DNA from: [Actinomadura] parvosata subsp. kistnae
Lineage (GTDB): Bacteria; Actinomycetota; Actinomycetes; Streptosporangiales; Streptosporangiaceae
Assembly (NCBI RefSeq): GCF_900323885.1
Contig: NZ_OOHJ01000031.1
Location: forward strand, 1-64,000
DNA length: 64,000 bases
Direction of reading: 5' to 3'
Below the pieces are notes generated by a model that saw nothing but the letters and a program-made list of their open reading frames with translations, was not told where the DNA came from and ran no database searches. Position 1 is the stretch's first letter, and each line of letters begins with the position of its first letter. Below are positions 16,228 to 25,407 of this stretch, piece by piece. Position numbers and translations under genes: made by a program.

Positions 16228-17349
16228 ATGGACCGCATCCGCCACGTCGCGCTCTCCTCCGTCACGCTCCCGCTCGACGTCCCCATCAGTGACGCCAAGG
16301 TCCTCACCGGGCGGCAGAAGCCGATGACCGAGATCGCCTTCCTGTTCGCCGAGATCGCCACCGAGGACGGCCACAGCGGCACCGGCTTCAGCTACTCCAA
16401 GCGGGCCGGCGGCCCCGCCCAGTACGCCCACGCCAAGGAGGTCGGCGAGAACCTGATCGGGCAGGACCCGTCCGACATCGGCAAGGTGTACGAGTCGCTG
16501 CTGTGGGCGGGCGCCTCGGTGGGCCGGTCGGGGGTGGCCACGCAGGCGCTGGCCGCGATCGACGTGGCGTTGTGGGACCTGAAGGCGAAGCGGGCCGGGC
16601 TGCCGCTGGCCAAGCTGCTCGGCGCCTACCGCGACTCCGTCCGGACGTACAACACCTCCGGCGGCTTCCTGCACGCGCCGATCGAGGAGGTCAAGGCGCG
16701 CGCGACCCAGTCGCTGGCCGACGGCATCGGCGGCATCAAGATCAAGGTGGGGCAGCCGGACATGAAGGAGGACCTGCGCCGGCTGGCCGCCGTCCGCGAG
16801 CACATCGGGGACGACGTGCCGCTGATGGTGGACGCCAACCAGCAGTGGGACCGGCCGAGCGCGCTGCGGTTCGGGCGGGCGGTGGAAGAGCTCGGGCTGG
16901 TGTGGATCGAGGAGCCGCTGGACGCGTACGACGCCGAAGGGCACGCCCAGCTCGCCGCCGCCCTCGACACCCCCATCGCCACCGGCGAGATGCTCTCCAG
17001 CGTCGCCGAGCACGTCCGCCTCATCGAGGCCCGCGCCGCCGACATCATCCAGCCCGACGCCCCGCGCGTCGGCGGCATCACCCCGTTCCTACGCCTGGCC
17101 ACCCTCGCCGACCACGCCGGCCTGCAGCTCGCGCCGCACTTCGCCATGGAGATCCACCTCCACCTGGCCGCCGCCTACCCGCGCGAGCCGTGGGTGGAGC
17201 ACTTCGAGTGGCTGAACCCGCTGTTCAACGAGCGCCTGGAGACGCGCGACGGCCGCATGATCGTGCCGGACCGCCCCGGGCTCGGGTTCACGCTCAGCGA
17301 GCAGTGCCGCAAGTGGACGGTGGACTCCGTCGCGTTCGGGCGGGCCTGA
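16228..17349 (+). CDS. enolase-superfamily dehydratase (L-talarate/galactarate dehydratase-like)
   Basis: A 373-residue mandelate-racemase-type enolase-superfamily enzyme. The cap domain is at residues 1-125. The barrel has the KxK catalytic pair (GGIKIKVGQ, about residue 170), metal ligands in MVDANQQW, WIEEPLDAYD and ATGEM, and the His base in APHFAMEIH. The sequence type fits L-talarate/galactarate dehydratases, which convert an aldarate to 5-dehydro-4-deoxyglucarate. It is the first gene after a GntR-boxed promoter and is followed 4 bases later by a close paralogue. Mandelate-type racemisation is an alternative. Confidence 0.85.
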   Translation: MDRIRHVALSSVTLPLDVPISDAKVLTGRQKPMTEIAFLFAEIATEDGHSGTGFSYSKRAGGPAQYAHAKEVGENLIGQDPSDIGKVYESLLWAGASVGRSGVATQALAAIDVALWDLKAKRAGLPLAKLLGAYRDSVRTYNTSGGFLHAPIEEVKARATQSLADGIGGIKIKVGQPDMKEDLRRLAAVREHIGDDVPLMVDANQQWDRPSALRFGRAVEELGLVWIEEPLDAYDAEGHAQLAAALDTPIATGEMLSSVAEHVRLIEARAADIIQPDAPRVGGITPFLRLATLADHAGLQLAPHFAMEIHLHLAAAYPREPWVEHFEWLNPLFNERLETRDGRMIVPDRPGLGFTLSEQCRKWTVDSVAFGRA

Positions 17350-17353
17350 GCCC

Positions 17354-18478
17354 GTGCGCGTCCAGTCGGTACGCTTCGGCCGCCACGCCGTGCCCCTCGC
17401 CCGGCCGGTCAGCGACGCCAAGGTGGCCACGGGGCGGCAGCGCCCCCTGTCCCGGATCGACGTCCTGACCTGCGAGATCACCACTGCGGATGGGATCGCG
17501 GGGCTCGGGTTCTCCTACACGACCAGGGCCGGCACGCCGGCGCAGTTCGCGCACGTCAAGGAGGTCGGCGAGCTCCTTCTGGGCGAGGACCCCGCCGACA
17601 TCGGGCGTCTCTACGACCGGCTCCTGTGGGCGGGCGCCTCGGTGGGCCGGTCGGGGGTGGCCACGCAGGCGCTGGCCGCGATCGACGTGGCGTTGTGGGA
17701 CCTGAAGGCGAAGCGGGCGGGGCTGCCGCTGGCCAAGCTGCTCGGCGCCTACCGCGACTCCGTGCGCGTCTACAACACCTCCGGCGGCTATCTCCAGGCC
17801 CCGATCGAGGAGGTCACGGAGAAGGCCACGCAGTCGCTGGCCGGCGGGATCGGCGGCATCAAGATCAAGGTCGGCCAGCCCGCCATGGCCGAGGACCTGC
17901 GGCGCCTGACCGCTGTCCGCGAGCACATCGGTGACGGGGTGCCGCTGATGGTGGACGCCAACCAGCAGTGGGACCGGCCCAGCGCCCTCCGGTTCGGGCG
18001 GGCGGTGGAAGAGTTCGGGCTGGTGTGGATCGAGGAGCCGTTGGACGCGTACGACGCCGAAGGGCACGCCCAGCTCGCCGCCGCCCTCGACACCCCCATC
18101 GCCACCGGCGAGATGCTCTCCAGCATCCCCGACCTCGTCCGGCTCATCGACCTGCGGGCCGTCGACTATCTCCAGCCCGACGTGCCGCGCGTCGGCGGCA
18201 TCACCCCGTACCTCAAGGTCGCCGCGCTCGCCGACCACGCGCGCCTCCAGGTCGCGCCGCACTTCGTGATGGAGATCCACGTCCACCTCGCCGCCGCCTG
18301 CCCGCGCGACTCCTGGGTCGAGCACATCGAATGGCTTTCGCCCCTCTTCGAGGAGCGCCTGGAGATCGCGGACGGCCGCATCGCCGTGCCCGACCGTCCG
18401 GGGCTCGGGCTGAGCCTGGCGGGACGGGCGCGGGACTGGCGGCTTGACCAGGTCGAGTTCCACCTGAACGGCCGGTAG
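17354..18478 (+). CDS. enolase-superfamily dehydratase, tandem paralogue
   Basis: A 374-residue paralogue of the preceding enzyme with the same catalytic set: GGIKIKVGQ, MVDANQQWD, WIEEPLDAYD and APHFVMEIHVH. N- and C-terminal parts differ clearly (about half of residues), but two central blocks are nearly identical at the DNA level, pointing to gene conversion. GTG 17354 begins 4 bases after the upstream stop, with no separate ribosome site, so translation is coupled. It probably handles a stereoisomer of the same aldarate, or works with its neighbour on a mixture. Confidence 0.84.
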   Translation: MRVQSVRFGRHAVPLARPVSDAKVATGRQRPLSRIDVLTCEITTADGIAGLGFSYTTRAGTPAQFAHVKEVGELLLGEDPADIGRLYDRLLWAGASVGRSGVATQALAAIDVALWDLKAKRAGLPLAKLLGAYRDSVRVYNTSGGYLQAPIEEVTEKATQSLAGGIGGIKIKVGQPAMAEDLRRLTAVREHIGDGVPLMVDANQQWDRPSALRFGRAVEEFGLVWIEEPLDAYDAEGHAQLAAALDTPIATGEMLSSIPDLVRLIDLRAVDYLQPDVPRVGGITPYLKVAALADHARLQVAPHFVMEIHVHLAAACPRDSWVEHIEWLSPLFEERLEIADGRIAVPDRPGLGLSLAGRARDWRLDQVEFHLNGR

Positions 18479-18488
18479 ATTGTCCGCC

Positions 18489-19238
18489 GTGCCGCCAGAC
18501 CCCAAGCCCGCCCGCGACCCCGGCCCTTCGGATCGCAGGCTTGATCGCGACACCGGTCGCGGGCTCGCGCACGAGCTCGTCGAACGGCTCAAGGCCCGCA
18601 TCCTGGCCGGCGAGATCCAGCCCGGCCAGAAGCTCCCCACGGAGTCGTCCCTGATCCAGGAGTTCGGCGTCAGCCGCACGGTGGTGCGCGAGGCCGTCTC
18701 CCGGCTGCAGGCCGCCGGGCTCGTCGAGACCTTCCAGGGGCGCGGCTCGTTCGTGCTGGCCCTGCCCGCCTCCACGGCGTTCTCGGTGGAGGCGTCGCAG
18801 GTGCGGACCCACCGCGACATCCTCGACATGATCGACTTCCGCATCGGCATCGAGTCGGAGGCGGCCGGCCTGGCGGCGCAGCGGCGTACGGACCTGCAGC
18901 TCAAGGCCATCGAACGCGCCCTTGTCGACCTGGGCCGCTCCGGCGAGCAGCCCAGCAACGCCGTGGAGGCCGACTTCGAGTTCCACTTCAAGATCGCCCT
19001 CGCGGCGAACAACCGCTTCTACTCCGACCTGCTGGCCTCGCTCGGCCCCATGATGATCATGCTGCCCCGCACCCGCCTGGAGCACGTCTACACGGTGTCG
19101 GACGCCACCCACTTCACGCGGGTGACGCTCGAACACGAGAACATCTACCGCACCATCGCCGCCCAGGACGCCGCCGCCGCCCGCGCCGCCATGCGCCTCC
19201 ACCTGTCGAACTCCCGCGCCCGCCTCCAGGCGCCCTGA
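18489..19238 (+). CDS. FadR-subfamily GntR transcriptional regulator
   Basis: A 249-residue regulator. The winged HTH is at about residues 28-95 (GEIQPGQKLPTESSLIQEFG, VSRTVVREAVSRLQAAGLVE). A helical FCD effector domain follows, with conserved Asp/His metal ligands (DFEFHFKIA, then HENIYRTI). Ligands of this group are often sugar acids or their breakdown products. GTG 18489 is 7 bases after TAGATT, which overlaps the upstream stop, so a private leaderless transcript is likely in addition to read-through. It is expected to bind the two TNGTNNNACNA boxes at 16160-16190. Confidence 0.9.
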   Translation: MPPDPKPARDPGPSDRRLDRDTGRGLAHELVERLKARILAGEIQPGQKLPTESSLIQEFGVSRTVVREAVSRLQAAGLVETFQGRGSFVLALPASTAFSVEASQVRTHRDILDMIDFRIGIESEAAGLAAQRRTDLQLKAIERALVDLGRSGEQPSNAVEADFEFHFKIALAANNRFYSDLLASLGPMMIMLPRTRLEHVYTVSDATHFTRVTLEHENIYRTIAAQDAAAARAAMRLHLSNSRARLQAP

Positions 19239-19278
19239 GCCGGCGGCGGGGCAGCGGCCCGCACGGCAGGATGGGCGC

Positions 19279-20310
19279 ATGGCCGCGCCCCCTCTCGACG
19301 TGTTGCGTCACTACCGTGCCCTGCTCGCCGGCGACCCCAGGCTGAGCGTCGCCCTGTGCTGGGTCGCGGTCACGGCGCCGAACCTGGACGTCCAGGGCGT
19401 CGCCGACCGGTTGCACGGGCGCCCCCGCACTTCCCTGCGCGAGGCGGTGAGCCCGTGGGAGGTGCCGCCCGACGGGCCGCCGCACCCCAGCGTCGGCCTC
19501 GCGCCCGGCGGGATCGGGATCTTCGAGCAGAACGGTTACCTCGCGGCCTCGCCCGCCTGCCTGAGCCGGGTGAGCGCCGGTGGCAGGGCCTGCGGCGTGT
19601 ACTGGGACGTCGATGGGAACAACCGGCTCACCTTCGCCGCCGGCGGGCGGATCGTCCTGTCCGTCGACGCGATGGAGCCGGAGGACCGGGATGGGGAGGT
19701 GACGGCGGAGGTGGCGCCGGGTGTGGCCGCGTTGGAGGGGGTCGTCGCCGCCGATGACGAGGAATGGCAGCAGGGGGCGCTCGTGGCGGTCGAGCTCTAC
19801 ACCGGCGTGCGCCTCACCTCGCAGTGGCTGGGAAGCCCGCATCCCTACGCCGTGCTGGCCCGTCCCGCTCCACCGGGGGCGACGGCGGAGCCGCTGGACG
19901 ATCCTGACACGGTGCTGCGCCGGAGCTTCGCGCGGGCCGGTGCCTCCGCCCAGTGGGCGGTGATACGTGAGCTCGCCGGTGAGCTGCGTGGCCGGTTCGG
20001 GCTCGGCGAGTACGCCGTCGCCGATGACGTCCTGGAGAGTCTGGCCCGCCGTTCCGCGTTCAGCGACGCCGACCGGCTGAGGGAGGAGCTGACCTGGCCG
20101 CTGACGGGCGCCTGGCGGGAGCGGGAGGGCGAGGTCCCGCAGGAGGAGGATCCGCGCTGGCGTCGCATGCAGGCCGGCCGGGCCCTGACGGTCCTGGCCG
20201 GCGGGCCGGGGCACCGGGCGAAGGGTTTCGACGCCTTCCACCACGCCGGTCTCGCGCTCGGCGCCGGGTGGGACGAGGTCCGCGCCGGGCTGCTGCGGCT
20301 CCTGGGCTGA
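19279..20310 (+). CDS. hypothetical protein, DUF6461-like
   Basis: A 343-residue cytoplasmic protein with no signal peptide or membrane helix. The N-terminal part (LSVALCWVAV, then GIGIFEQNGYLAA and CGVYWDVDGNNRLTFAAGG) resembles DUF6461-type proteins found widely in actinomycetes with no known role. The C-terminal third is helical and Arg/Glu-rich. ATG 19279 follows CAGGAT by 6 bases. It separates the GntR regulator from the glucarate block and is convergent with it; nothing suggests it belongs to either pathway. Confidence 0.65.
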   Translation: MAAPPLDVLRHYRALLAGDPRLSVALCWVAVTAPNLDVQGVADRLHGRPRTSLREAVSPWEVPPDGPPHPSVGLAPGGIGIFEQNGYLAASPACLSRVSAGGRACGVYWDVDGNNRLTFAAGGRIVLSVDAMEPEDRDGEVTAEVAPGVAALEGVVAADDEEWQQGALVAVELYTGVRLTSQWLGSPHPYAVLARPAPPGATAEPLDDPDTVLRRSFARAGASAQWAVIRELAGELRGRFGLGEYAVADDVLESLARRSAFSDADRLREELTWPLTGAWREREGEVPQEEDPRWRRMQAGRALTVLAGGPGHRAKGFDAFHHAGLALGAGWDEVRAGLLRLLG

Positions 20311-20362
20311 GCAGCCGGGCGCGATCCTGGGCTGACTGGCCGGGCGGCAGGGGGACGCGGGG

Positions 20363-21637
20363 TTACCAGCGGGCCGTGTTCGGGGTGAAGTCGGGGACGA
20401 TCGTGCGCATGTACGCGGTGTCCTCGCGGCCCCGCTGCCCGCACCGCACGTACTGCTCGTGCAGCATCGCCAGTGCGTCCTCGTCCAGCTCCACGCCCAG
20501 GCCGGGGCCGGTGGGGACGGTGACGGCGCCGTCCGTGAACTGCAGGGCGCCGGGCTTGATGACCTCCTCCGTCTTCCACGGGTAGTGGGTGTCGCAGGCG
20601 TAGGTGAGGTTGGGGGTGGCGGCGGCCAGGTGGGTCATGGCGGCGAGGCTGACCCCGAGGTGGGAGTTGGAGTGCATGGACAGGCCCATGCCGAACGTCT
20701 CGCAGATGCCGCCCAGCAGGGCCGAGCGGCGCAGGCCGCCCCACAGGTGGTGGTCGGAGAGCACGACCTGGACGGCGTCGGCGGCCACCGCCGGCTTGAG
20801 GTGCTCGAACGCGATCACGCACATGTTCGTGGCCAGGGGGAGTGAGGTGTGCTTGGCGACCTCGGCCATGCCGGGGATGCCGGGCGTCGGGTCCTCCAGG
20901 TACTCCAGGACGCCGGAGAGCCGGTCGGCCACCTTGATCGAGGTCTCGACGGTCCAGGCGCCGTTGGGGTCGATGCGCAGGGCGTGGTCGGGGAAGGCGG
21001 CGGCGAGGGCTTCGACGGTCTCGAGCTCGTGGCGCGGCTCGTACACGCCGCCCTTGAGCTTGATGGCGGTGAAGCCGTACTCGGAGACCATCCGGCGCGC
21101 CTGGGCGACCAGCTGCTCGGGCGTGCGGCCCTCGCCCCACGTGTCCTCGTCGTGGCCGGGGTGGCCGGCCCACTTGTAGAACAGGTACGCCGAGTACGGC
21201 ACGCGGTCGCGGACGGCGCCGCCGAGCAGGTCGCTGACGGGCCGGCCGAGCGCCTTGCCCTGGAGGTCGAGCAGCGCCACCTCGAACGGCGACACCACGG
21301 TGTCGACGGCGCTGGAGACCTCCAGCATGCCGCCGAAGCTGGCGCCCGCGCCCCCGGTGGCGGCGCCGAGCGTCTCGCTGACGATCCGGCGCAGCGCGTG
21401 CTGGTCGAAGACGTCCGCGCCGGGCAGGGCGGCGGCCACGGCCTCCAGCCGCCGCACGTGGCCCTGGTCGGCGTACGTCTCGCCGAGCCCCACGAGCCCT
21501 TCGTCGGTGTGCACCTGGACGATGGTGCGCAGCACGTACGGCTGGTGCACGCCGACGACGTTGAGCAGGGGAGGGTCGCGGAAGGCGACGGGGGTGACGG
21601 TGACCCGGCTGATCCGCCCGGCCTCGCGAACGCTCAT
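20363..21637 (-). CDS. glucarate dehydratase-like enolase-superfamily enzyme
   Basis: A 424-residue member of the glucarate dehydratase group. The KxK pair is in AIKLKGG, metal ligands lie in IDPNGAW and LEDPTPG, then come ATNMCVIAFEHLKP and the His/Asn motif SMHSNSHLGVSLAAM. It should dehydrate D-glucarate or L-idarate to 5-dehydro-4-deoxyglucarate, but it differs enough from the GudD at 27383 to suggest another isomer. ATG 21637 overlaps the universal-stress-protein stop by four bases. It is last in the tctC-tctB-tctA-usp operon. Confidence 0.86.
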   Translation of the reverse strand: MSVREAGRISRVTVTPVAFRDPPLLNVVGVHQPYVLRTIVQVHTDEGLVGLGETYADQGHVRRLEAVAAALPGADVFDQHALRRIVSETLGAATGGAGASFGGMLEVSSAVDTVVSPFEVALLDLQGKALGRPVSDLLGGAVRDRVPYSAYLFYKWAGHPGHDEDTWGEGRTPEQLVAQARRMVSEYGFTAIKLKGGVYEPRHELETVEALAAAFPDHALRIDPNGAWTVETSIKVADRLSGVLEYLEDPTPGIPGMAEVAKHTSLPLATNMCVIAFEHLKPAVAADAVQVVLSDHHLWGGLRRSALLGGICETFGMGLSMHSNSHLGVSLAAMTHLAAATPNLTYACDTHYPWKTEEVIKPGALQFTDGAVTVPTGPGLGVELDEDALAMLHEQYVRCGQRGREDTAYMRTIVPDFTPNTARW

Positions 21638-22029
21638 TGGGCCGCCTTCACGGTCAGGACGGGGACGGTCGATTCCATGAGGATGCGCTGCGCCTCGCTG
21701 CCCATGATGAACTTGCCGACCAGCGACCGGTGCCGCAGCCCGATCACGACGAGCGTCGCCCCGGTCTCCTTGACCAGCGCCTCGAACGTCTCGGGCAGGT
21801 CGTCGTCGTGCAGCGGCTGGCGCAGCTCGGCGTCGACCCCGGCCGCGCGCGCCCGGCGCAGCAGCTCGGCCCCGGCGGCGTCGTCGATCATGTGCTCGTC
21901 GACGGGGGCGCCCCGGCGCGGCGAGTTGACGATGATCACGCGTTCGCCGCGCAGCGCGCCCTCGCGCAGGCCCGCGTCGACGGCGGCCTCGCCCTCGGGC
22001 GTGGGCAGGTACCCGACGAGGATGGTCAT
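21634..22029 (-). CDS. universal stress protein (UspA family)
   Basis: A 131-residue Rossmann-like Usp domain. It begins [13 protein letters not shown], has ATLVVIGLRHRSLVGKFIMG as the nucleotide-binding loop (the G-2x-G-9x-G type), and ends in VPVLTVKA. It overlaps tctA upstream and the dehydratase downstream by four bases each, so it is a true operon member. Usp genes embedded in tripartite transporter operons recur in other bacteria; the role may be to sense ATP or substrate status for the transporter. No specific function is assignable. Confidence 0.88.
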   Translation of the reverse strand: MTILVGYLPTPEGEAAVDAGLREGALRGERVIIVNSPRRGAPVDEHMIDDAAGAELLRRARAAGVDAELRQPLHDDDLPETFEALVKETGATLVVIGLRHRSLVGKFIMGSEAQRILMESTVPVLTVKAAQ

Positions 22030-23537
22030 TTGATCTTCTCCTCAACACGTTCGACGGAGGTCTTGCGGGGCAGCGCCTTGCGGATCAGCGGCCAGGCCGC
22101 CACCGCCAGGATCAGCGCGAAGATCGTCCCGGAGATGGGGCGGGTGACGAAGCCGGTCGGGTCGCCGCCGAAGATGAGCAGCCCCTGGCGGGCGGAGCTC
22201 TCGATCATCGAGCCCAGCACGAACGCGAGCACCAGCGGCCCCGGCTCGAAGCCGAACTTCTTCATCAGGTACCCCAGCACGCCGAACGCGATCACCAGGA
22301 AGATGTCGTAGACCTGGTTGCGCACGGTGTACGCGCCGAGCAGCGTGATGAGCACGGTGATCGGGGCCATGATGGCGGGCCGTACCCGCAGGATGCGCAC
22401 GAACACGCCGACCATCGGGATGCTCATGATCAGCAGCAGGATGTTGCCGATGTACATCGAGTTGATGACGCCCCAGAACACGTCGGGGTGCTCGGTGACG
22501 AGCTGCGGCCCCGGCTGGATGCCCTGAATGAGCAGCGCCCCGAACATCAGCGCCATCGTCGCGTTCGCCGGGATGCCGAGCGTCAGCAGCGGGATGAACG
22601 AGGAGGTGGCGGCGGCGTTGTTGGCGGTCTCCGGCGCGGCGACGCCCTCGACGGCGCCCTTGCCGAAGCGCTCGGGCTGCTTGGCGCGCCGCTTCTCCAG
22701 CGCGTACGCGGCCAGCGACGACAGCACGGCGCCGCCGCCGGGCAGCACGCCCAGCACGAACCCGATGAGCGAGCCGCGCCCGATGGCGCCGCTCGCCTGC
22801 CCGAGGTCCTTGCGCGAGGGCCACACGTTGCCGACCTTGGCCGGCGCGTGCACCTGGTTGTGCCGCTCCTCCAGGTTGTAGAGGATCTCGCTGAGGCCGA
22901 ACAGTCCCATGGCGATCGGGATGAAGTCGATGCCCTCGGCCAGGTTGAGGCTGCCGAAGGTGAAGCGTTCGGCGCCGGTGAAGGTGTCGCGGCCGACGGT
23001 CGCGATGAGCAGGCCGACGCAGGCGGCGATGATGGCCTTGAGCTTGTTGCCGTTGCCGATGGAGGAGATCAGCAGCACGCCGAGGATGCCGAGGGCGGCG
23101 TACTCGGGCGGCCCGAAGTCGAGCGCGAACCCGGCGACGACCGGGGCGACGAGCGTCAGGCCGATGATCGAGACGGTGCCGCCGATGAACGAGCCGATGG
23201 CCGCGATGCCCAGCGCCGTGCCCGCCTTGCCCTGCTTGGCCAGCGCGAAGCCGTCGAAGACGGTGACCACCGAGGACGCCTCGCCGGGCAGGCGGAGCAG
23301 GACCGAGGTGATGGTGCCGCCGTACTGGGCGCCGTAGAAGATGCCCGCCAGCATGATGATCGCCGACACGGGCCCGATGCCGTACGTGATCGGCAGCAGG
23401 ATGGCGATGGTCGCGCCGGGGCCGAGGCCGGGCAGCACGCCGATGAGCATGCCGATGATGACGCCGATGAGGCAGTAGAGCAGGTTCGTCGGCTCAAGGA
23501 CGACGCCGAAACCGTCGAGGATCGGGGAGATGTCCAT
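22026..23537 (-). CDS. tctA: tripartite tricarboxylate transporter permease TctA
   Basis: A 503-residue polytopic membrane protein with about 11-12 helices and the TctA family landmarks: [40 protein letters not shown], and the repeated-half motif [16 protein letters not shown]. It is the large channel subunit of a secondary transporter that takes up carboxylates delivered by a periplasmic-type binding protein. The neighbours are all aldarate enzymes, so glucarate or galactarate is the likely cargo. It starts 9 bases after tctB and overlaps usp downstream. Confidence 0.95.
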   Translation of the reverse strand: MDISPILDGFGVVLEPTNLLYCLIGVIIGMLIGVLPGLGPGATIAILLPITYGIGPVSAIIMLAGIFYGAQYGGTITSVLLRLPGEASSVVTVFDGFALAKQGKAGTALGIAAIGSFIGGTVSIIGLTLVAPVVAGFALDFGPPEYAALGILGVLLISSIGNGNKLKAIIAACVGLLIATVGRDTFTGAERFTFGSLNLAEGIDFIPIAMGLFGLSEILYNLEERHNQVHAPAKVGNVWPSRKDLGQASGAIGRGSLIGFVLGVLPGGGAVLSSLAAYALEKRRAKQPERFGKGAVEGVAAPETANNAAATSSFIPLLTLGIPANATMALMFGALLIQGIQPGPQLVTEHPDVFWGVINSMYIGNILLLIMSIPMVGVFVRILRVRPAIMAPITVLITLLGAYTVRNQVYDIFLVIAFGVLGYLMKKFGFEPGPLVLAFVLGSMIESSARQGLLIFGGDPTGFVTRPISGTIFALILAVAAWPLIRKALPRKTSVERVEEKIK

Positions 23538-23546
23538 GTGACTTTC

Positions 23547-24092
23547 TCAGATGAGGCGAGGGAGCGGGATCTGCAGCAGCAGCACGAAGAGCACGTAGAA
23601 CGCGGCCACGGCGCCGATGCTGATCACGATGGAGGAGCGCCACGACTCCTTGCCCAGCCAGCGCAGCCAGATGAACATCAGGAGCAGCGAGGGGATCTCG
23701 AAGCCGATCACCGGCAGCAGCGCGGCGAGCCCGACGAGTGTCACCAGGCCGGCGGCGGTGAGCAGGCTGGAGCGGGAGAACCGCTCGGTGTCCTGGAGGC
23801 CGCGCCCGGTGACGACGAGCACGGCCGACAGCACGATGATGACGACGCTGATGGCGAACGGCCACAGGCCGGGCCCGGGCTGGGTGAGCCGCCCGAGCCC
23901 GAGCGCGTACGAGCCGACCGCACCGAAGACGCCGACGGCCAGCGCCACGACGGCGGCCGCGATCTGCGAGATCGGGCCCGCGTGCGGCGGCCTGGCCTCC
24001 TCCAGCTCGGCCTGGAGCCGTTCGGTCTCCTCCTGGAGATCGAGGCCGGCCTGCTCGGGCGCCGCGCCCGGCGGCTGCGTGGGGTCGGACAT
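23547..24092 (-). CDS. tctB: tripartite tricarboxylate transporter TctB-like subunit
   Basis: A 181-residue small membrane subunit. A charged cytoplasmic N-terminus of about 45 residues (coiled-coil-like, LQEETERLQAELEEA) precedes four predicted helices, including the usual PGPGLWPFAISVVIIVLS. It pairs with TctA in the membrane. ATG 24092 is preferred: AAGGAG lies 11 bases upstream, whereas the TTG four codons earlier sits too close to it. It is second in the operon. Confidence 0.9.
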   Translation of the reverse strand: MSDPTQPPGAAPEQAGLDLQEETERLQAELEEARPPHAGPISQIAAAVVALAVGVFGAVGSYALGLGRLTQPGPGLWPFAISVVIIVLSAVLVVTGRGLQDTERFSRSSLLTAAGLVTLVGLAALLPVIGFEIPSLLLMFIWLRWLGKESWRSSIVISIGAVAAFYVLFVLLLQIPLPRLI

Positions 24093-24232
24093 GGGTTTCA
24101 ACACTCCTTAGTGCGCGGGCTTCGTGCGGCGCCGGAAGCGGCAGGGCAGCGGCGCGGAAACAGCGCGGAAGCGGCGGCGAGAAGCGGAGGGGGGACGGCG
24201 GGCGGCCGGTGCGCCCGCCCGCCGCTCCCTCG

Positions 24233-25240
24233 TCAACCGGCCAGGTTGATGCCGTACTTGTCGAGCTGCGCCTTGAACGTGGCGGAGTCGTTCTGCAGGG
24301 AGGTGAGGACCTCCTGCGGGGAGACCTCCATCGGGGTGAGGGAGTTCTCCTCGTTGAACTTCTTGTACTCCGTCGTCGCGAACGTCTTCTTGGCCGCGTC
24401 GAGCAGCTTGGCCTTGACGTTCTCGGGCGTGCCCTTGGGCGCGGTCAGGAAGCGGTACTGGGTCACCTGGACGTCGTAGCCCTGCTCCTTGGCGGTCTTG
24501 ACGTCCGGCAGGAACGGGATGCGCTCCTTGGAGAAGACGGCGAGCGGGACGAGCTTGCCGCCCTTGATGTTCTCGATGGCCTCGCCGATCTGCATGGTCG
24601 ACACGTCCACCTGGTTGCCGAGCAGGGCGGTCAGGTTGGGGGCGCCGCCGTCGAAGGGCACGGCGGTGGACTCGATGCCGGCCGTCTTGAAGGTCAGGGC
24701 GGAGGCGAGCTGGGCGCCGGTGCCGACGCCGGTGGTGCCGTACCTGATCGTCTTGCCGGCCTTCTTCAGGTCGTCGATCGACTTGTAGCCGGACTGGGCG
24801 CTGGTCGCCATGACGTAGTCGTCGCGCGAGATGCCGGTGATGACGTCGAACGAGTCGATCTTCGTGGCCTCGGCGGGCGACACCGTGAGCGGCGTGATCG
24901 TGAAGAGGGAGGCGTTCTGCACCGCGATCTTGTAGCCGTCGGGCTTGGCGGACTGCAGCTCCTTGGCGTTCAGCGCGCCGTTCGCGCCCGGCTTGTTCAG
25001 GACGGGGGTGGAGACGCCGAGCTCCTTGCCGATGCCCTGGGCCAGCGCGCGGGTGATGAGGTCGGTCGAGCCGCCCGCGGAGGCGCCCACGCTGAACTCG
25101 ATGTTGCCCGTGGGATATTCGCCGTCGCCGCCACCGGAGGAGGTCGTCTTGACGCCACCGCAGGCGGTCAGCGCGACCGCGGCGGCGGCGCCGACGACAC
25201 CCAGGAGGATGCGACGGGGGGCTGTCCGAGATGTCGGCAT
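24233..25240 (-). CDS. tctC: tripartite tricarboxylate transporter substrate-binding lipoprotein TctC
   Basis: A 335-residue extracytoplasmic receptor. The signal peptide ends in the lipobox VALTACGG, so it is membrane-anchored by lipidated Cys. The mature part is a Bug/TctC fold with ASAGGSTDLITRALAQ, NKPGANGALNAKEL and PFDGGAPNLTALLG. It should bind a carboxylate (aldarate by context) and hand it to TctAB. ATG 25240 has AAGGAG 6 bases upstream. It is the first gene of the minus-strand operon, divergent from lysR. Confidence 0.94.
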   Translation of the reverse strand: MPTSRTAPRRILLGVVGAAAAVALTACGGVKTTSSGGGDGEYPTGNIEFSVGASAGGSTDLITRALAQGIGKELGVSTPVLNKPGANGALNAKELQSAKPDGYKIAVQNASLFTITPLTVSPAEATKIDSFDVITGISRDDYVMATSAQSGYKSIDDLKKAGKTIRYGTTGVGTGAQLASALTFKTAGIESTAVPFDGGAPNLTALLGNQVDVSTMQIGEAIENIKGGKLVPLAVFSKERIPFLPDVKTAKEQGYDVQVTQYRFLTAPKGTPENVKAKLLDAAKKTFATTEYKKFNEENSLTPMEVSPQEVLTSLQNDSATFKAQLDKYGINLAG

Positions 25241-25330
25241 TGACTTCTCCTTCGTGCGGGCGGGTGCCGCCCGTGGATCTTCGTGCAGCGGAGAGGGGTT
25301 GCGTAAGGTTACGGCAAGGTTTCCGCTCTG

Positions 25331-25395
25331 TAGTCTCCGGAGACTATGGACCAGCCTCGATGCCTGTCCAGGCTCAATTCGGTATCGAGTGATAC
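25331..25395 (-). promoter_or_regulatory. tctC promoter with LysR-type operator
   Basis: On the minus strand, TGGACA (25370-25365) and TAGTCT (25346-25341) are 18 bases apart and would start transcription near 25334. The inverted repeat GTATC-GAGT-GATAC (25382-25395) sits 11 bases upstream of the -35. The kdgD promoter has the same elements and spacing. The -10 region is also inside a perfect 16-bp palindrome, TAGTCTCCGGAGACTA (25331-25346), which may bind another factor. Confidence 0.65.
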
Positions 25396-25407
25396 TCTTC
25401 ATGCATC

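Noticed and set aside
12358-19238. Secondary-metabolite gene cluster
   Set aside because: P450, ferredoxin and LLM genes are present, but there is no polyketide synthase, NRPS, terpene synthase or peptide-modifying core enzyme.
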